Positions 23,480 to 35,946 of a DNA stretch of 64,000 nucleotides are shown here, one piece after another; position 1 is the first letter of the stretch; every line of letters starts with the position of its first letter. The position numbers and the translations under genes are program-made. A model generated the notes under the pieces. The model made no database searches. It saw nothing but the letters and a program-made list of their open reading frames with translations, and was not told the DNA's origin. Source of the stretch: Termitomyces sp. T153 (Eukaryota > Basidiomycota > Agaricomycetes > Agaricales > Lyophyllaceae); assembly GCA_018296165.2 (NCBI GenBank), contig JACKQL020000038.1:1-64000 (forward strand). The letters are read 5' to 3'.

Positions 23480-23966
23480 TCCAAAGTCTATTCAGCATCT
23501 TCAAGGAGTTCTAGAGTTCCAGCTACTCACCTGGCAGAGAAAGATCCAAAGAGAACAAGTCTAAGGATTCCCAATGCCAGTGTTTGGAACATTTACTCTA
23601 GCTTCTGGGGTAAAACACTTAACAACAACCAAATCTGGACTCTAATCCAAAAATAGAAATCCATTGTAATTGGCCTTGATCCTGCAGACTCCCACTACAT
23701 AACCACATAGATAAATGACCAGAAGATAGCCCTTGGTTGAAAGTACTTGTGACTTGAAGATGGGAGGTTGATGATGATAGGCAGGTCCAGAATAAAGGAA
23801 ACAATTCAGGGGTCTGATGAGAGGTAGTATAGAAGGGGTTACACTTGTCTGAATTACAGACAGAGAACTAGTGCAGCCTGGGGGCTGGAACTGGAACCAA
23901 TGAATATTGAAGGAGAAGGAGAATAAAGGAAAACCATAAGGAGGGAGAATGGGATGTCCCCTAACA
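23480..23966 (-). repeat. 3' LTR of element G (left end uncertain)
   Basis: On - it starts TGTTAGGGGACATCCC at 23966, preceded by the purine tract AGGAGGGGTAA. The segment near 23485-23570 (CCAAAGTCTATTCAGC, GATCCAAAGAGAACAAGTCT) matches the H LTR at 59040-59120. The left end is truncated against LTR X. Confidence 0.6.
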
Positions 23967-23980
23967 TTACCCCTCCTGTA

Positions 23981-24887
23981 GTATGCAGCATTTTGACATA
24001 CTTGATAGAAAAAGTTACAGATTGCCTGGTCTGCTGCTGAGATAGAGAAATGCCTCAAATTGCCTTTGGTGCCTTGAGGTGCCTGCAATAAAAGTCCTGA
24101 ATCAGGGCTGGTGCCCATATGTTGGTTGGCCTGCAGTTCCCAAAAGATATTCTTGATGCCATATGCCTTCTATTTCATCTTGAACTGTGACTTCCCCTGG
24201 AATACCTTGTTATCCATAATTTTCTCCACCTTGTACTCCTCTTCATTGTTAACTAAAACTATTGGAGGTGGTACTTTAGGGTGGTGGCCAGGAATAGGAT
24301 TGTCTGGAGCTGAGAAAAGCTTCACAATGTTAAAGACTGGGTGCAGCTGACACATGCCTGCAGGGAGCTTGAGTCAGTATGCTAAAGGCCCTACTTTTCT
24401 CTCTACTGTAAAGGACCCAAAGTGACAGTGTGAAAGCTTCTGTGATAGCCTTGTTGTTTTTATGTCCAAGCTGTCCAAGTACACATAGCTCCCAGGCTTG
24501 TATACAGGGGCTGGTATTTACTAGCAGTCATAGTACCATGCTATATTATTCTTTGCCTTTGCCAATGCTGCCTTTGCTTCCTCCTGTGCCTTCTTCATCC
24601 TGTCTACAAATGTCTTCACCAAGTCATTCCCTGAGAAGCATGCCTAAGGTTTAAATTCTATGTGAGGGTGTCTGCCAGTGTCCAGAAAGAATGGAGTTAT
24701 CTGAGTGAAAGAATAAATGTGGTTGTTATACTGAAACTTGGCATCTAACAGGAGCCCATCCCAGTCATCCTGACTCTTATTACAAAACAGGCAGAGATAC
24801 TGTTCCACTTCCTGGTCAACATGTTCTGTCTGACCATCTGACTGAGAGTGATGGGCAGTGGTGGTGTGGAGCTTCACTCCAAGCAGG
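23981..24887 (-). pseudogene. integrase C-terminus and chromodomain of element G
   Basis: On -, AHHSQSDGQTEHVDQEVEQY (integrase core) lies near 24860-24800, FQYNNHIYSFTQITPFFLD near 24740, a chromodomain-like stretch ends near 24130, and the tail AICNFFYQVCQNAAY lies near 24000. The frame is cut at 24888 by a family-C LTR and continues at 32161. Stops occur within it. Confidence 0.75.
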
Positions 24888-25001
24888 TGTCAGGTTCTGT
24901 GGACCATGGGGGCTCAGCTTAACTAGGCAAGTTCTTACTAGGCAGATGCAACATCCTGCACTGCCAACCTGGTGTTTGGTGAAGGTCTGTACTTCAGATA
25001 C

Positions 25002-25369
25002 TGTCAGGGGACTTCCATTTCTGACCTCTGCAACTTGTTCCAGCACCTCTGAGCTTTTTTGACATCTCTAGGGTTCCAGAAAGAGTTCTGGAGATCTCCA
25101 AAGAACTGCAGAGTTCTCCATATTACCTCAGCAATCATTGCTCTAGGGTGAGGAGTAACTCCAGTCATCTGTACAGTAGTTCCCACACCTCCACCACCTG
25201 CTGATGCACTGCACTAAGCAGCAGGGATCCTTAGACTTGTTCTCTTTGGACTCTCCTCTGCTAGGTGATTAGTTACTAATTGTATCATTGTCTACTCTGC
25301 TAATATACTTTGGATTCCCCTCTGCTAGCTGCATGACTCCAATCTGCTGCTCTGGAGGTTGTCTTTACA
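25002..25369 (+). repeat. 5' LTR of element B
   Basis: 368 bp, same length as the 3' copy, with TG...CA ends. Internal marks include GATCCTTAGACTTGTTCTC near 25227 and a repeated GATTCCCCTCTGCTAG motif. Confidence 0.9.
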
Positions 25370-25475
25370 GCAGAACAAGTTTCCTAAAACTGGTCTGGAA
25401 GCCCCTTATAGCTACAAGGAACCTCTGAGCTGCTACCTATTGCTTCCCCACCAGGACTAAACACCACAGAGTTCT

Positions 25476-26700
25476 ATGTTTCAGCTTGCTAACCCAGACA
25501 CACCCTTGGAGGCCCTGGCTCCACAGGACAAAGCCTAGACCTGCCTGCTACACCTAGAAACCCAGATGCAATTAACACAATCATCTCTCACCTACCATAT
25601 GGCTAAACTCTCTACCCTCCATCAAACAACTGATCTATCTTCCAGTCCCTCCAGGCACTGCTCAAATGCCTACCCCCTAACTCTGCCCCTCCTGCAGCTG
25701 CAGAACCAGCCCCAACTGCATCTGCACCTGTCTCTGCAGCTCCAGTAACCTCATAGCCATGGATTCTGTGTCCTGTGCTACTGGATGCATATGATGGTGC
25801 CTGCTCTGGTGAGGAGTGATTCCTGCAATCCTGCCTCACCTATATCCACCTCAGCAGGGACACCTTTGACTCCAATGTGTTGAAAATAGCCTGGGTGCTG
25901 TCATATATGAAGACCAGACATGCCTCTACTTATGCACTGCAAGTCTTCTGCTACTCTAGAGGTGTTGGAAGCTTTCCAGACTGGGCTGCCTTTAAAAAGG
26001 ACTTCTGTGCAGAGTTTTTTCCATTAGACCCTGCCAAGACCACAGCCTTTTGATGCGATGTGATAGGGAGCAGTATGGACAAGGGAAGCATTCACTAGAC
26101 GAGTACATTGACTCATTCTAGGCTCTGGTGAAGCAGGCCACTTACTCCAATGGCCTCCAACTATGCCTTACTTTCCATAATGGCTTGCACTCTGCACTAG
26201 TGGAATGCATTGACAATCTGGTAGAGAGTCAACCCAATGATGAAAAGATTGCATCATGGTACAAGGTGGCCTAGGACCAATAGCAACTTATAGAGATCTA
26301 GAGGGAGCTCTGCTGCCCCTATTCTGCACTGTGCTCAGCTCCAATTAGCAATCTCTGCCACCCTGCACCTGCCCATCCAATGCCAGCCTTTACTCTGGCT
26401 ATCCCTGCAGCATGCCCCCTGCTGCTGGGGATTCTCATGGACATAGATGCCACCAAGCAGCTCCATGCTGCCCCACCACTGTGCCAGAGATGCCAGAAGC
26501 CTGGGCACTTTGCACAGCACTGCCTCTTGGGCCTGAAGATATGCTACCTTTCTACAGTGGAGCAGAAGAAACTCCTCCTGTAGCTGCTGGCCACAAAGAA
26601 TGCTGCTAGAGCTCCATTGCTAGATGAGCCTACACCAGAGTTGATCCTAGAGGAGATCAGTACATGTGCCTCACCTTCAGAGCTGGAGGGGGATTTTTAG
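25476..26700 (+). pseudogene. gag pseudogene of element B
   Basis: The start ATG at 25476 reads MFQLANPDTPLEAL, collinear with D. The capsid motif TYALQVFCYSRGVGSF is near 25930. The CCHC knuckle CQRCQKPGHFAQHC is intact at about 26482-26523. The end is GDF then TAG at 26698-26700. Stops occur near 25530 and elsewhere. In this copy the -1 frame after GAT TTT TAG meets a TAA where D has CAA, a C-to-T change. Confidence 0.85.
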
Positions 26701-26711
26701 TTGAGTAACAG

Positions 26712-29700
26712 ATGAGGTATATGCCTCTATTGCTGGGTGCTGACAGGTTCTCATGTCTGTTGATAGAAAATGAAACTGCCTTTTCTGATGCTCTTCATTC
26801 TGAGATAGTAGAACCTCAATTCCCCTCTTCAGATATACAAACACTAATTCTAGAGCCCCTGCCAAGCTTTCTGACACCTCCAAAGGTCTGTCAGCACAGC
26901 CCTGCTTGGGCAAGTCAAATGCCTCAATAGTATGTGATGGCCTCTGCCCCATCTGCCAACTTCCTGCACCTCAATGTGGAGATTGAGACAATGGACACTC
27001 AGCAAATCTGTAGAGTTACTGCTCTTCTGGACAGCAGAGCAATGGGACTGTTCCTAAACTTGGAGTTCATCAAATGCTATGGCCTGACCATGCAGCCCCT
27101 CTCCAAGCCCATTCCTGTCTACAACATTGATGGAATGCCTAACAAAGTAGGTGCCATTAACTCCATAGTTGATCTGGTCCTCTGTTATCAGAACCACATA
27201 GAGTGCACTGTATTTGCTATTACTAGCTTGGGAAGGCAGGACATGATTCTTGGTTTCACATAGCTCCAGGAGCACAACTCCAAGATTTATTGGACCAAAG
27301 GGAGGTAAACATAAGCAGGTGCTCCTGGAAGTGTTCTGTCTGTGCTGCAGAGGACAGAATGGAGCACTAGACCCAAGTTTGAGAGCACACAGCCATCTGT
27401 GCATGTTGCACCAGTCCTCTCCCCTTTGCAGATCTAGACCTCCTAGATCCTCTGCCTCTGGCATTTCCTTATAGAGAGGCCCTCTATGAAAATGATCAGA
27501 GCAACAGCGGAGCTCCAGAGGAGGAGCATAGAGGGGAGTTTAGTGGCATATGTGAGCCAGAGCTCCTGGATGAAGTAGTAGAAGTTGGGAATCAAATCTA
27601 TGCTACTACTATACATCTGCTTCCCTCTGTTGCAGGGATCTGGGCTAGCCAGACTACATCTCAACAGCTGGCCCAGGCATTTGCTGCTAATGCCACACCT
27701 CAAGACTTTTGGGATGTGGTACTCCTCTATCTTCATGCATTTGAGAATGTATTCTCTAAAGCTTTATTTGACTCACTTCTGGAGTGCAAGAGATGGGACC
27801 ATGCCATTAAATTGCTACCAGACTTGGCACCCTCCAGCTGTAAGGTTTACCCACTCATGCTCTGGGAACAGGACAAGCTTGATGCATTTCTGGAGGAGAA
27901 CCTGGACTTTGGTTGCATCCACCCATCCAAGTCTTCGATGGCTTCTTCAGTCTTCTTCATCAAAAAGAAGGATGGCTCCCTCTGACTGGTCCAGAACTAC
28001 TAGGTACTCAATGCCATAACAGTGAAGAACCATTATCCTCTCCTCCTCATCTCCAAGCTCATCAACAACTTCTGGGGTGCACAATACCTCACTAAGCTGG
28101 ATGTCCAGTGAAGTTATAACAACATGTGCATTCAGGAGGGAGATGAGTGGAAGGCTGCCTTCCAGACCAACCAGGGATTGTTTGAGCCACTTGTTATGTT
28201 CTTTGAACTCACTAATAACCCTGCCACCTTTCAGACCATGATGAACAACATCTTTTGGGACCTCATAGCAGAAGGCATAGTGTGTGTGTATCTTGACAAC
28301 ATCCTCATCTATATCAAAAGACTGAAGGAACACTATCAGATCACTTGCCTTGTCCTGGAACTCCTCTGCCAGCACCAGCTCTACCTCAAGCCAGAGAAGT
28401 GCAAGTTCAAACAAACTAGATTAAGTACCTGGGCCTGATTATATCATACAGAACCACAGAGATGGACTCAGTGAAAGTAGCGGGTGTGGTGGAGTAGCCA
28501 GAGCCCCAGGACAACAAGGAGGTGCAGGTGTTCCTTGGTTTGCAAACTTCTACTAGAGATTCATTCAGAACTTCTCACATCACACCTGTCCACTATTTAA
28601 CCTCACAGGAAAGGATATTCCATGGAGTTGGAGACCTTCAGAGCAGACAGCCTTTGACACTCTCAAGTGTGCCATGACCTCCAGACCTGTCCTCCTCTTC
28701 CCTGGACAACAATTCTCCTTTCCAGGTGGAGGCCAACAGCTCCAACTTTGCTACTGGAGCCATGCTCTTATAGCAATTTCCAGAGGATGGGAAGTGGCAT
28801 CCAGTGGCCTTTTATTCCAAGAGCCTGAATGCAGTGGAGCAGAACTATGAGATCTATGATAAAGAGATGCTGGCCATTATCTAGTTATTTGAGGAGTGGC
28901 AGCACTTTCTAGAGGGCACATAGCATAAGTTTGAGGTCTGGATAGATTACAAGAACCTTGAATACTTCCAGACAGCCAAGAAGCTCAATTGCTGACAGGC
29001 CCAGTGGTTCCTCTACCTTGCCAACTTTGACTTCTCTTTGCATCACAAGCCTGGCCAGAGCATGGGGAAACCAGATGCCCTGTTCTAGAGAGTAGACCAT
29101 GGCATGGAAGAAGGGGATAACAGCAATATTGTGCTCCTCCACTCTGAATTGTTTACAATCCAAGCCATAAAGGGTCTTGCCATCGAGGGAGCAGAAGCAG
29201 ACATTCTCCAGGATATATGGCAGGGTAATCAGGATTGTCAGCAGGAGGAGCTGGTGGCACAAGCTGCTTGGACACTGAAGTCAGGGCATACCACTAGTAC
29301 CAAGGCAGTTCACACTAACAAATAGGCCCTCCAAGATGGAATCCTGACCTTCCAAGACTGTATCTACATCCCCAACATTCTGGAGCTCCATCAGAGGATT
29401 GTAGAGCAACACCATGACTCCCACATTGCAGGGCACTCCAGATGGTGGAAGATACTGGAGCTAGTATTGTAGAACTACTGGTGGCCCCAGATGTCCCAGT
29501 ATATTGGGTCCTACACTAGTACTTGTAATCTCTGCCTCCAGACCAAGCCCCAGCACTGACTGCCCTATGGACAGTTACACCTACTACCCATGCCTGCAGA
29601 ATAATAGAGTGTGGCATCCATGGACTTTATTGTAGAGCTTCCTGATGCCCATGGTTATGATGCAATCATGGTAGTAGTAGACCTATATGGCAAGCAAGCG

Positions 29701-30756
29701 CACCTCATTCTGACCCACACCACCTGCTCCATCATGAGTGCTACAAACCTGTACTAGAGGAATGTCTGGAAGCTCCATGGTCTCTCCAATGCCTACATCT
29801 CAGATTGGGGACCACAATTCATAGCAGAGTTCACCTGGGAGCTCTACCAACTACTTAGAGTGAAGCTCCACACCACTACTACCTACCACCCATAGTCTGA
29901 CAGCCAGACAGAATACGTAAACCAGAAGTTAGAGCAGTATCTCCACCTCTTTTGCAATAAATTCCAAGATGACTGGGACAAACTCCTCCCTGAAGCCAAA
30001 TTCCAATACAACAACCACCTTCATGCATCCACCCAGTTTTCCCCATTCTTCCTTGATATGGAACAGCATCCACACATGGGTTTTGAACTCTGGGCCTGGC
30101 CCTTGGAGAATGAGGCAGTAAACAAATTTGTGGACCAGATGAAAAGGTCATAGGAGGAGGCCTGAGCAGCACTGGCAAAGGCAAAGGATGACATGGTGTA
30201 ATACTATGACTGCAGGAGGACTCCAGAGTGCAAGTATCAGCCCAAAGATCAAGTCTACCTGGATATTTCTGATATTACAACTACCTGGCCCTCAAAAAAG
30301 CTATTGCACTAGCAGTTGGAGCTTTTCATAGTGGAACAACAGGTAGGACCCTTGGCCTATGGACTCCAGCTCTCTGCAGGGATGTGCCAGCTTCATCCAG
30401 TGTTCAACATGGTCAAACTAACTCTGGCCCCTAAGGATCCTATTCCAGGATGTTGTCTGCCACCTCTGCCACCCCCCATAGCGGTCAATAACAACAAGAA
30501 ATATAAGGTGAAGAAAATCCTGGATAGCCATTTATTCTAGAGACAACTAGAATACAAGATGAAGTGGAAAGGCTATGGGATCAAGGATATCTCCTGGGAG
30601 CCATAGAAGAACATATATGCCCCCAGACTTATTAAGGAGTTCCACCAGAGACATCCAGAGGCCCTGCATGCCATACAAGGGATCTACCTTATCTCACCAG
30701 CAGTCCAGGCAATCAGGGACTTCTTTTACCCCACATGTTAGGATGCTGCACACTAG
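26712..30756 (+). pseudogene. pol pseudogene of element B (PR-RT-RH-IN-chromo)
   Basis: The protease is near 27025 with LDSRA (Gly to Arg at the active-site loop). Reverse transcriptase runs 27930-28440 with TKLDVQ followed by a stop, GLFEPLVMFFEL, and YLDNILIY in place of YLDD. RNase H is at 28700-28950. The integrase zinc finger is at 29390-29560 (VEQHHDSHIAGH, CNLC), with core Asp in SMDFIVELPDAHGYDA near 29620 and SDWGPQF near 29800. The chromodomain is near 30490-30650 (YKVKKILDSHL, MKWKGYGIKDISWE). More than a dozen stops occur. It ends at TAG 30754-30756. Confidence 0.88.
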
Positions 30757-30768
30757 AGGGGGAGTGAT
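30754..30768 (+). other. polypurine tract of element B
   Basis: TAGAGGGGGAGTGA directly precedes the 3' LTR and overlaps the pol stop codon, as in H. Confidence 0.75.
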
Positions 30769-31136
30769 GTCAGGGGACTTCCATTTCTAACCTCTGCAAC
30801 TTGTTCTAGCACTTCCACAGCTTGTTTGACATCTCCAGAGCTCTTTTTGGAACTCTAGAGATCTTCAGAAAACTGTGGAGTTCTCCATATTACCTCAGCA
30901 ATCATTGCCCTAGAGTTAGGAGTAGCTCTAGTCATCTGTACAGTAGTTTCCATGCCTCTGCTGCCTGCTGATGCACTGCACTGAGCAGCAGGGATCCTTA
31001 GACTTGTTCTCTTTGGATTCTCCTCTGCTAGGTGATTAGTCACTGATTGTATCATTGTCTACTCTGCTAATATACTTCAGATTCCCCTCTGCTAGCTGTG
31101 TGACTCTGATTCACTGCTCCAGAGGTTGCCCTTACA
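30769..31136 (+). repeat. 3' LTR of element B
   Basis: 368 bp, collinear with the 5' LTR with scattered, mostly transition, differences. It is followed by the target duplication GATAC (31137-31141). Confidence 0.9.
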
Positions 31137-32160
31137 GATACCTGTGAGGATAAGTAAGGGGGAGTGGTCCAAACAAGTCTAGAGTGGTCCAGGGAAGTCT
31201 AGGATGAGGTACAACAAAGGATTGGAGTTGGAGAAGTCTCAGGTACAAGTCCAGAAGCAAGTATGGGGGGTGAGGGGGTGTGGGGCAAATGGAGGCTACA
31301 CAAGTGATATGAGTGTAGCCAGATGTTGATGGGGGATCAATTGATGTTAATGGGTTTCAGGACCAAGCAAATAGTGAGGTCCAGAGTTGATTTATGAACA
31401 TTTGAGATTTGTAATTGTAAGCACAGAGTTTGTAATGGCATTAGAGTTGAAAGGACTTGGACACAATAAAAGAAATAGCATTGCACAAGACAAGACAGAG
31501 TCAAGGCAAGATTGAAATAAGAATGGAAATAGATTGAAGCAGAGATACAAAATGATAACAAGACAATAACAGAGATAAGACTAGGAGACTGAGAGAAAGG
31601 AAAACATAACAAGAAACATGAAACACAAGAGACAAACAATCAGAACATAGGTAATGTTAAGCAATATTAAGACTGGAGTATGGAATGCTACTCTATAACT
31701 TATATACTGACTACTAAAGAGCTCTGGGAGTTAGCAGGTTTGGCAGCAGAGCTTATCAGGGCCACATGGAGTCAATAGGTGTCAGTTGTGATCAGGGGGC
31801 AGGCTGCAGTGATATACTGATGGGATCAGTTAGGAATGCAGGCCATCCCAGGGTCATTGTGATGCTCCAGAGCTGGTTGAGTAAATCAGGGTGACATACT
31901 GGTGATGTACACTGGCATCAGAAACAGTGAGGGAGGGTTCCAGGAGCTCAGGAGAGGCAGGGGAATGTGTTGAAGGCTGTGGGGAATGTGTTGTAGTTAG
32001 CTAGGGAGCTGTTGGGGTTTGCCAAAGAAGTGTTGGAGTTATCTGGAGTGGGCACCATGGGTGAACAAAGGTCAGGGATGTTTGAGGAGGTGTTGGGGAA
32101 ACTCCATGGGAGTGAGGTGGCTAAGAACAAGGTCTGGGGTTCTGGAAGCAGGTTGTGACA

Positions 32161-33410
32161 GCAGATGGTACAACTTCTTAGTGAACTTTGCTACAAACTG
32201 GGGGTCTTGTTCAGAGACATACCCATCAGACAGACCATGAAGCTTCCAAACATTCTTTCAATTGTGGAGCTTCACTTCCAACATGTGGTACAAGTTCCTG
32301 AGTAAACTCTGCCACAAGCTAGGAGGCTCAGTCAGGAAATATACCCATCAGAAAGACTATAGAGCTTCCAAACATTCTTCCAATACAGGCTAGCCACTCT
32401 CAGGGCAGAGCATGTGGTGTGAAGTGGGTCTGTTTACTATAGAAGTCCACCACTACTATTACAGCATTGTACCCATGATCATCCAGGAGTTTGACAATGA
32501 AGTCCACTGACACAAGACAGATTATGGAGCTTCCAAACATTCTTCCAATACAAGCTAGCTGTTTCCAGGGCAGAGCACATAGTGTGGGTAGAGATAAAAT
32601 GGGCCCATTTACCATAGAGGTCCACCACCACCATTACAGCATTGTACCTATGAGCATCTGGGAATTCAACAAATGAAGTCCACTGATGCAACACTCCAGT
32701 GAGCAGCTGAGATAGGAAGAGTGGAGCTAACCCATGGGTGACTGGCAACAAGGCTTGGTATGGAGGCAAAGATCACAGGTGCTGGTGTAGGTGCCTACAT
32801 ATCAGGATACCTGAGGCCACTAGTAGTTCTGGAACACCAACTCCAGCATCTTCCATGTACCAGGATGCCTGGCCATATGACAGTCATGGTGTTGCTCTAC
32901 AATGCACTGGTGGAGTTCTGGAATGTTAGGCATATAGATGCATTATTAAAAGGTTAGAAGCCCATTCTGAAGACCCCACTCATCTGCATGCACTGACTTA
33001 ACTCCACTTGCTTGTTGGGCCTGTAAGGTCTAGACAGCCTTGATGACTGCATCCTCTTGTGCACCCTCTCAATTTCCTTGTTATATGTCCCTGGGGATGT
33101 TTGCCTCATCCCCTTAGACTACAATCCCTTCTAGAGCATGAATAGCCAAGAGCTCAGGCTTCAAGACAATGATGTTGTCATTATTCCCTGCCCCAGTGCC
33201 ATGGTCAGCATGCCTAGACAATGCATCTGGTTTGCCCATACTCCATCCAGGTTTGTGATGCAGTGAGAAGTCAAAGTTGGCCAGGTATAGGGACCACCAG
33301 GCTTGGCATCAATTGAGCTTCTTAGCCATACAGAAGTACTTGAGGTTCTTCTGGTCTGTCCAGAATGCAAATAGGTTGCTAGCACACTTCCAACTCTTGA
33401 GAACAGTAAC
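32161..33410 (-). pseudogene. integrase and RNase H of element G with local tandem duplications
   Basis: The - strand reads integrase ([44 protein letters not shown] between 32250 and 32700), its zinc-finger part (about 32770-32950) and RNase H (DQKNLKYFCMAKKLN near 33340). The block around AAGCTTCCAAACATTCT occurs at about 32250, 32370 and 32530, so parts of the integrase are duplicated in tandem. Near 33410 RNase H joins the gag zinc knuckle, which means protease and reverse transcriptase (about 2 kb) are deleted. Confidence 0.7.
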
Positions 33411-34284
33411 AAGCAAAGTGGTCAGCCTTTCCACAGCATCAACACAACAAAGGAGTAGAGAATTGCTGTTAGAAGGCATTGACATCCATAGGGACTCCTG
33501 AGGTATGAAATGCATGGGGGCTGGTAGAGGGGCATGGAAGGGAGCAATATGAGATGGAGCAAGAAAGGTTGCACCCACTTGTGAGGCCACTGGAGCATGC
33601 ATGGAAGGGGAAACTTAGGGGGTGAACCCACCATGAGTCAAGGAAGTGTACAGGGCGGCAGTAGGGTGCTGTCTGTTGCAGCTCATGCTGCAACTCCATA
33701 AACTGCCACTGCTCACATGCCACCTTGTACCAGGTGTCAACATGCTGATTATCTGCATACTATTGATACAATTTGTGAGAGAGGAGTAGAGTCCATTGCA
33801 AAAGGTTAGGCAAAGCTGCAGACTATCTGGATATCCAGCCTGCTCAACAAAGACATGGAATGAGTTGATGTATTCATTTAGCAACCACTTTTCTTGACTG
33901 TACTAGTGGAGTAACCAATGACAAAGACTCTTGTGCCTATGGTCACTGGAAAGGATCAAAGAGCTTCCACTTGCAGTGCTATATGTGCATACAAGAAGCT
34001 TTTTCCCTGCTCACCATCATGACTGCTTCTTCCAGCCCTACCTTTTAATATAACTGAGCAAAGGGCACTTGAGTGCCCTCAATAGTGACACCTGCCTGAC
34101 CCACTATAGATGATCAAGCAGGAGTGGCTACTGGCAGCCCTCCTGGCATCACACTACTCTCTCTCCCCACACCATGATGTAACATGGCAAGACCTAACAT
34201 CTAATCTGAAGCACTCTTCCATGCTCCATTAAACTCTGGTTTGGACCTCAGCCTGGACACATAACCTTCCATAGCCACAATTGT
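33410..34284 (-). pseudogene. gag pseudogene of element G
   Basis: On -, MACEQWQFMELQHELQQ (about 33723) matches gag of A and H. Upstream on that strand are the capsid-like stretch QAGYPDSLQLCLTF (about 33840) and a possible N-terminus near 34271 (MEGYVSRLRSK). It is cut at 34285 by the 1.1-kb repeat. No intact frame remains. Confidence 0.65.
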
Positions 34285-35946
34285 TGATGTGCTCCTATGC
34301 TACCTAGTGCCCTGGAGGAAACCTAAAAAGAGAACCTAACACTAGTCACTAGATAGGGTAGCTGGCAGTAGGAAGTTAATGGTTGAGGGTGAGTCAGTAA
34401 TTGTAAGGGGACTAGTCCTCAGACCATCTCAACCCTAGCCTAGCTTAGTATGTGAGGACTGGCACTCTCTTGAGATGGCCTCTGGACTGCCTGGCCCTAT
34501 CTTACTCCCTTCCCATCTTGGCTCCCTGGCCTAATGGGTATACTGTACTTGGTACATGGTGTATTGTTGTCAATCATTGATCCTTTTACTATCAGACCTG
34601 ATTAGTCAATATGTCATAGTCATTGGCCTCCACTTTGTCATTAGGTTGTAGTCAGTGGCCTCCAATGTAGTCATAGGTACTTAGTCATCTGAGTAGTCTT
34701 GTAGTATATAAGGCAGACCTGGGGATAGACTATCCCCAGTCTGGACAATAGCATTGCTTCCAGGTTTATTCATTAGCATAACTGTGAGCTTGGCCAGTGC
34801 TGCCCCTTGCCTTGCTCTGCCCTCTGCCTCTGCCACTCTCTCAATTGCTCACTACTTGCCTTGCTGGTCTCTGGGCTTGCTCACTCACCACTCACCTTCC
34901 TGACCATTGGTTAGGACATGAGTAGTGGGCTTGGCTTGGACCATCCACAGTCAATGTCCCCTCACAGTAATTGTCCCAGAGAACTAGAGCAAATGAGGTG
35001 TGGGAAGTGTGAAGTGAAAAATTTTGCTATTGTTAGCCTAATTCACTAGACAGTAATGGAGGGTTGCTAGTGAGAAAGAGGGAAGAACAAATAAAGACAA
35101 AAGTGTTGCTATGGCAGGGCAAACTTACATGGTGTATGAGGAGTTGGGTAGGGAAAGGGGAAGTGATGATAAAAGGACTAAAAAGAGGATGAATGCAAAC
35201 TAATTGCTAGCTGTAGTTACTAGCGTTGCTAAGTCAAAAATAACACTAAGGGCACCTGTAGTCAGTACTCCACAAAGTCAAAGTCAGGTCAGTATGACTT
35301 GGTTGCTAAATCATTGTCAATAATGAGCAAGAAAGAGAATAAGCAATAGGGACAGAGTAAAATCTCAAGCTGGTAAGCTTAGAGATAGAGAGAGAGGGAA
35401 CTGTACTCTGTTCATTTGATGATTAGGGTACTATGTACAGGTGGTATTTATACTGTTTGTAGATATAGTATGGGAAAAGAAACAAATAGTCACTACTAGC
35501 GACAGCATCTGCCAAAGTGTTTATGATACATACCAAGTGTCAATCTGTAACCAAGTGAAAAAAGGCAATAAATATCAAAAAGGGGTGAGCCTGATGTCAA
35601 TACCTGAAGTGTAGATGTCATTCAAGTATGTTTGTAAGCTTGACAAGAAAAAGGATAAGTGGGGGGGGGGGCAAGCCATGTTATTGCCAAGAAAGTTGCT
35701 AGTGGTCATTGCTAAGAAAGGTCTTGGCCTTGTTGTTCTAGACCCAAAGTCCAGACTCCATGTGATATTGCTTGTGATCAGTAAATCTCATGGTTACTAA
35801 AATCCCATGCAAAGGCTACCATCATTCCGGACCTTGAGGCTAAGCCTCACATGCTAAGTGTCATGACTTATGTCATGTCAAAATAATCAGCTACCATTCA
35901 GTCCAAAATGCCAAAAATGGTGCTTAGCAACAACTGGGTCTTATCA
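34285..35946 (+). repeat. 1.1-kb dispersed repeat, copy 2, containing a solo LTR
   Basis: It starts TGATGTGCTCCTATGC and ends TCTTATCA, collinear with 784-1903 apart from the insertion 34402-34971. Shared landmarks are TCACTAGATAGG..GTAGCTGGCAG, a TATA-like TATTTATACTG near 35442, and GGTCTTGGCCTT near 35729. Flanks share only TTGT. Confidence 0.6.
34402..34966 (+). repeat. 565-bp solo LTR with TSD GTAAT
   Basis: The ends are inverted: TGTAAGGGGAC at the left and GTCCCCTCACA at the right. A perfect 5-bp duplication GTAAT lies at 34397-34401 and 34967-34971. A TATA box TATATAAGG near 34708 is followed by an inverted CTGGGGATAG/CTATCCCCAG pair. The flanking repeat copy 1 lacks this sequence, which confirms the insertion. 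Confidence 0.9.

Larger units (their letters stand above)
25002..31136 (+). mobile_element. complete Ty3/Gypsy element B (6135 bp)
   Basis: The LTRs 25002-25369 and 30769-31136 are both 368 bp (TGTCAGGGGACTTCC...TTACA), flanked by a perfect duplication GATAC at 24997-25001 and 31137-31141. Between them lie gag (25476-26700), pol (26712-30756) and a polypurine tract. It is structurally whole but coding-dead through stops. It inserted into solo LTR C'. Confidence 0.92.
24888..32160 (-). repeat. solo LTR C' (family C), split by element B
   Basis: The two pieces 24888-25001 and 31142-32160 together form a family-C LTR of about 1133 bp: on - it starts TGTCACAACCTGC and ends GAACCTGACA, with the TATA core AGTATATAAG near 31690. 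Flanks are GCAGG (24883-24887) and GCAGA (32161-32165), a 5-bp target duplication with one transition. It sits inside the integrase of G. Confidence 0.8.
23480..34284 (-). mobile_element. Ty3/Gypsy element G, split by LTR C' and element B
   Basis: The - strand remnant has a 3' LTR at about 23480-23966, a chromodomain and integrase tail at 23981-24887, then an interruption at 24888-32160, then the rest of the integrase (32161-32770), RNase H (about 33030-33410) and gag (33410-34284). It is of the A/H family. The integrase text resumes at 32161 after the insert, which proves the nesting. Protease and reverse transcriptase are deleted. Confidence 0.75.
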
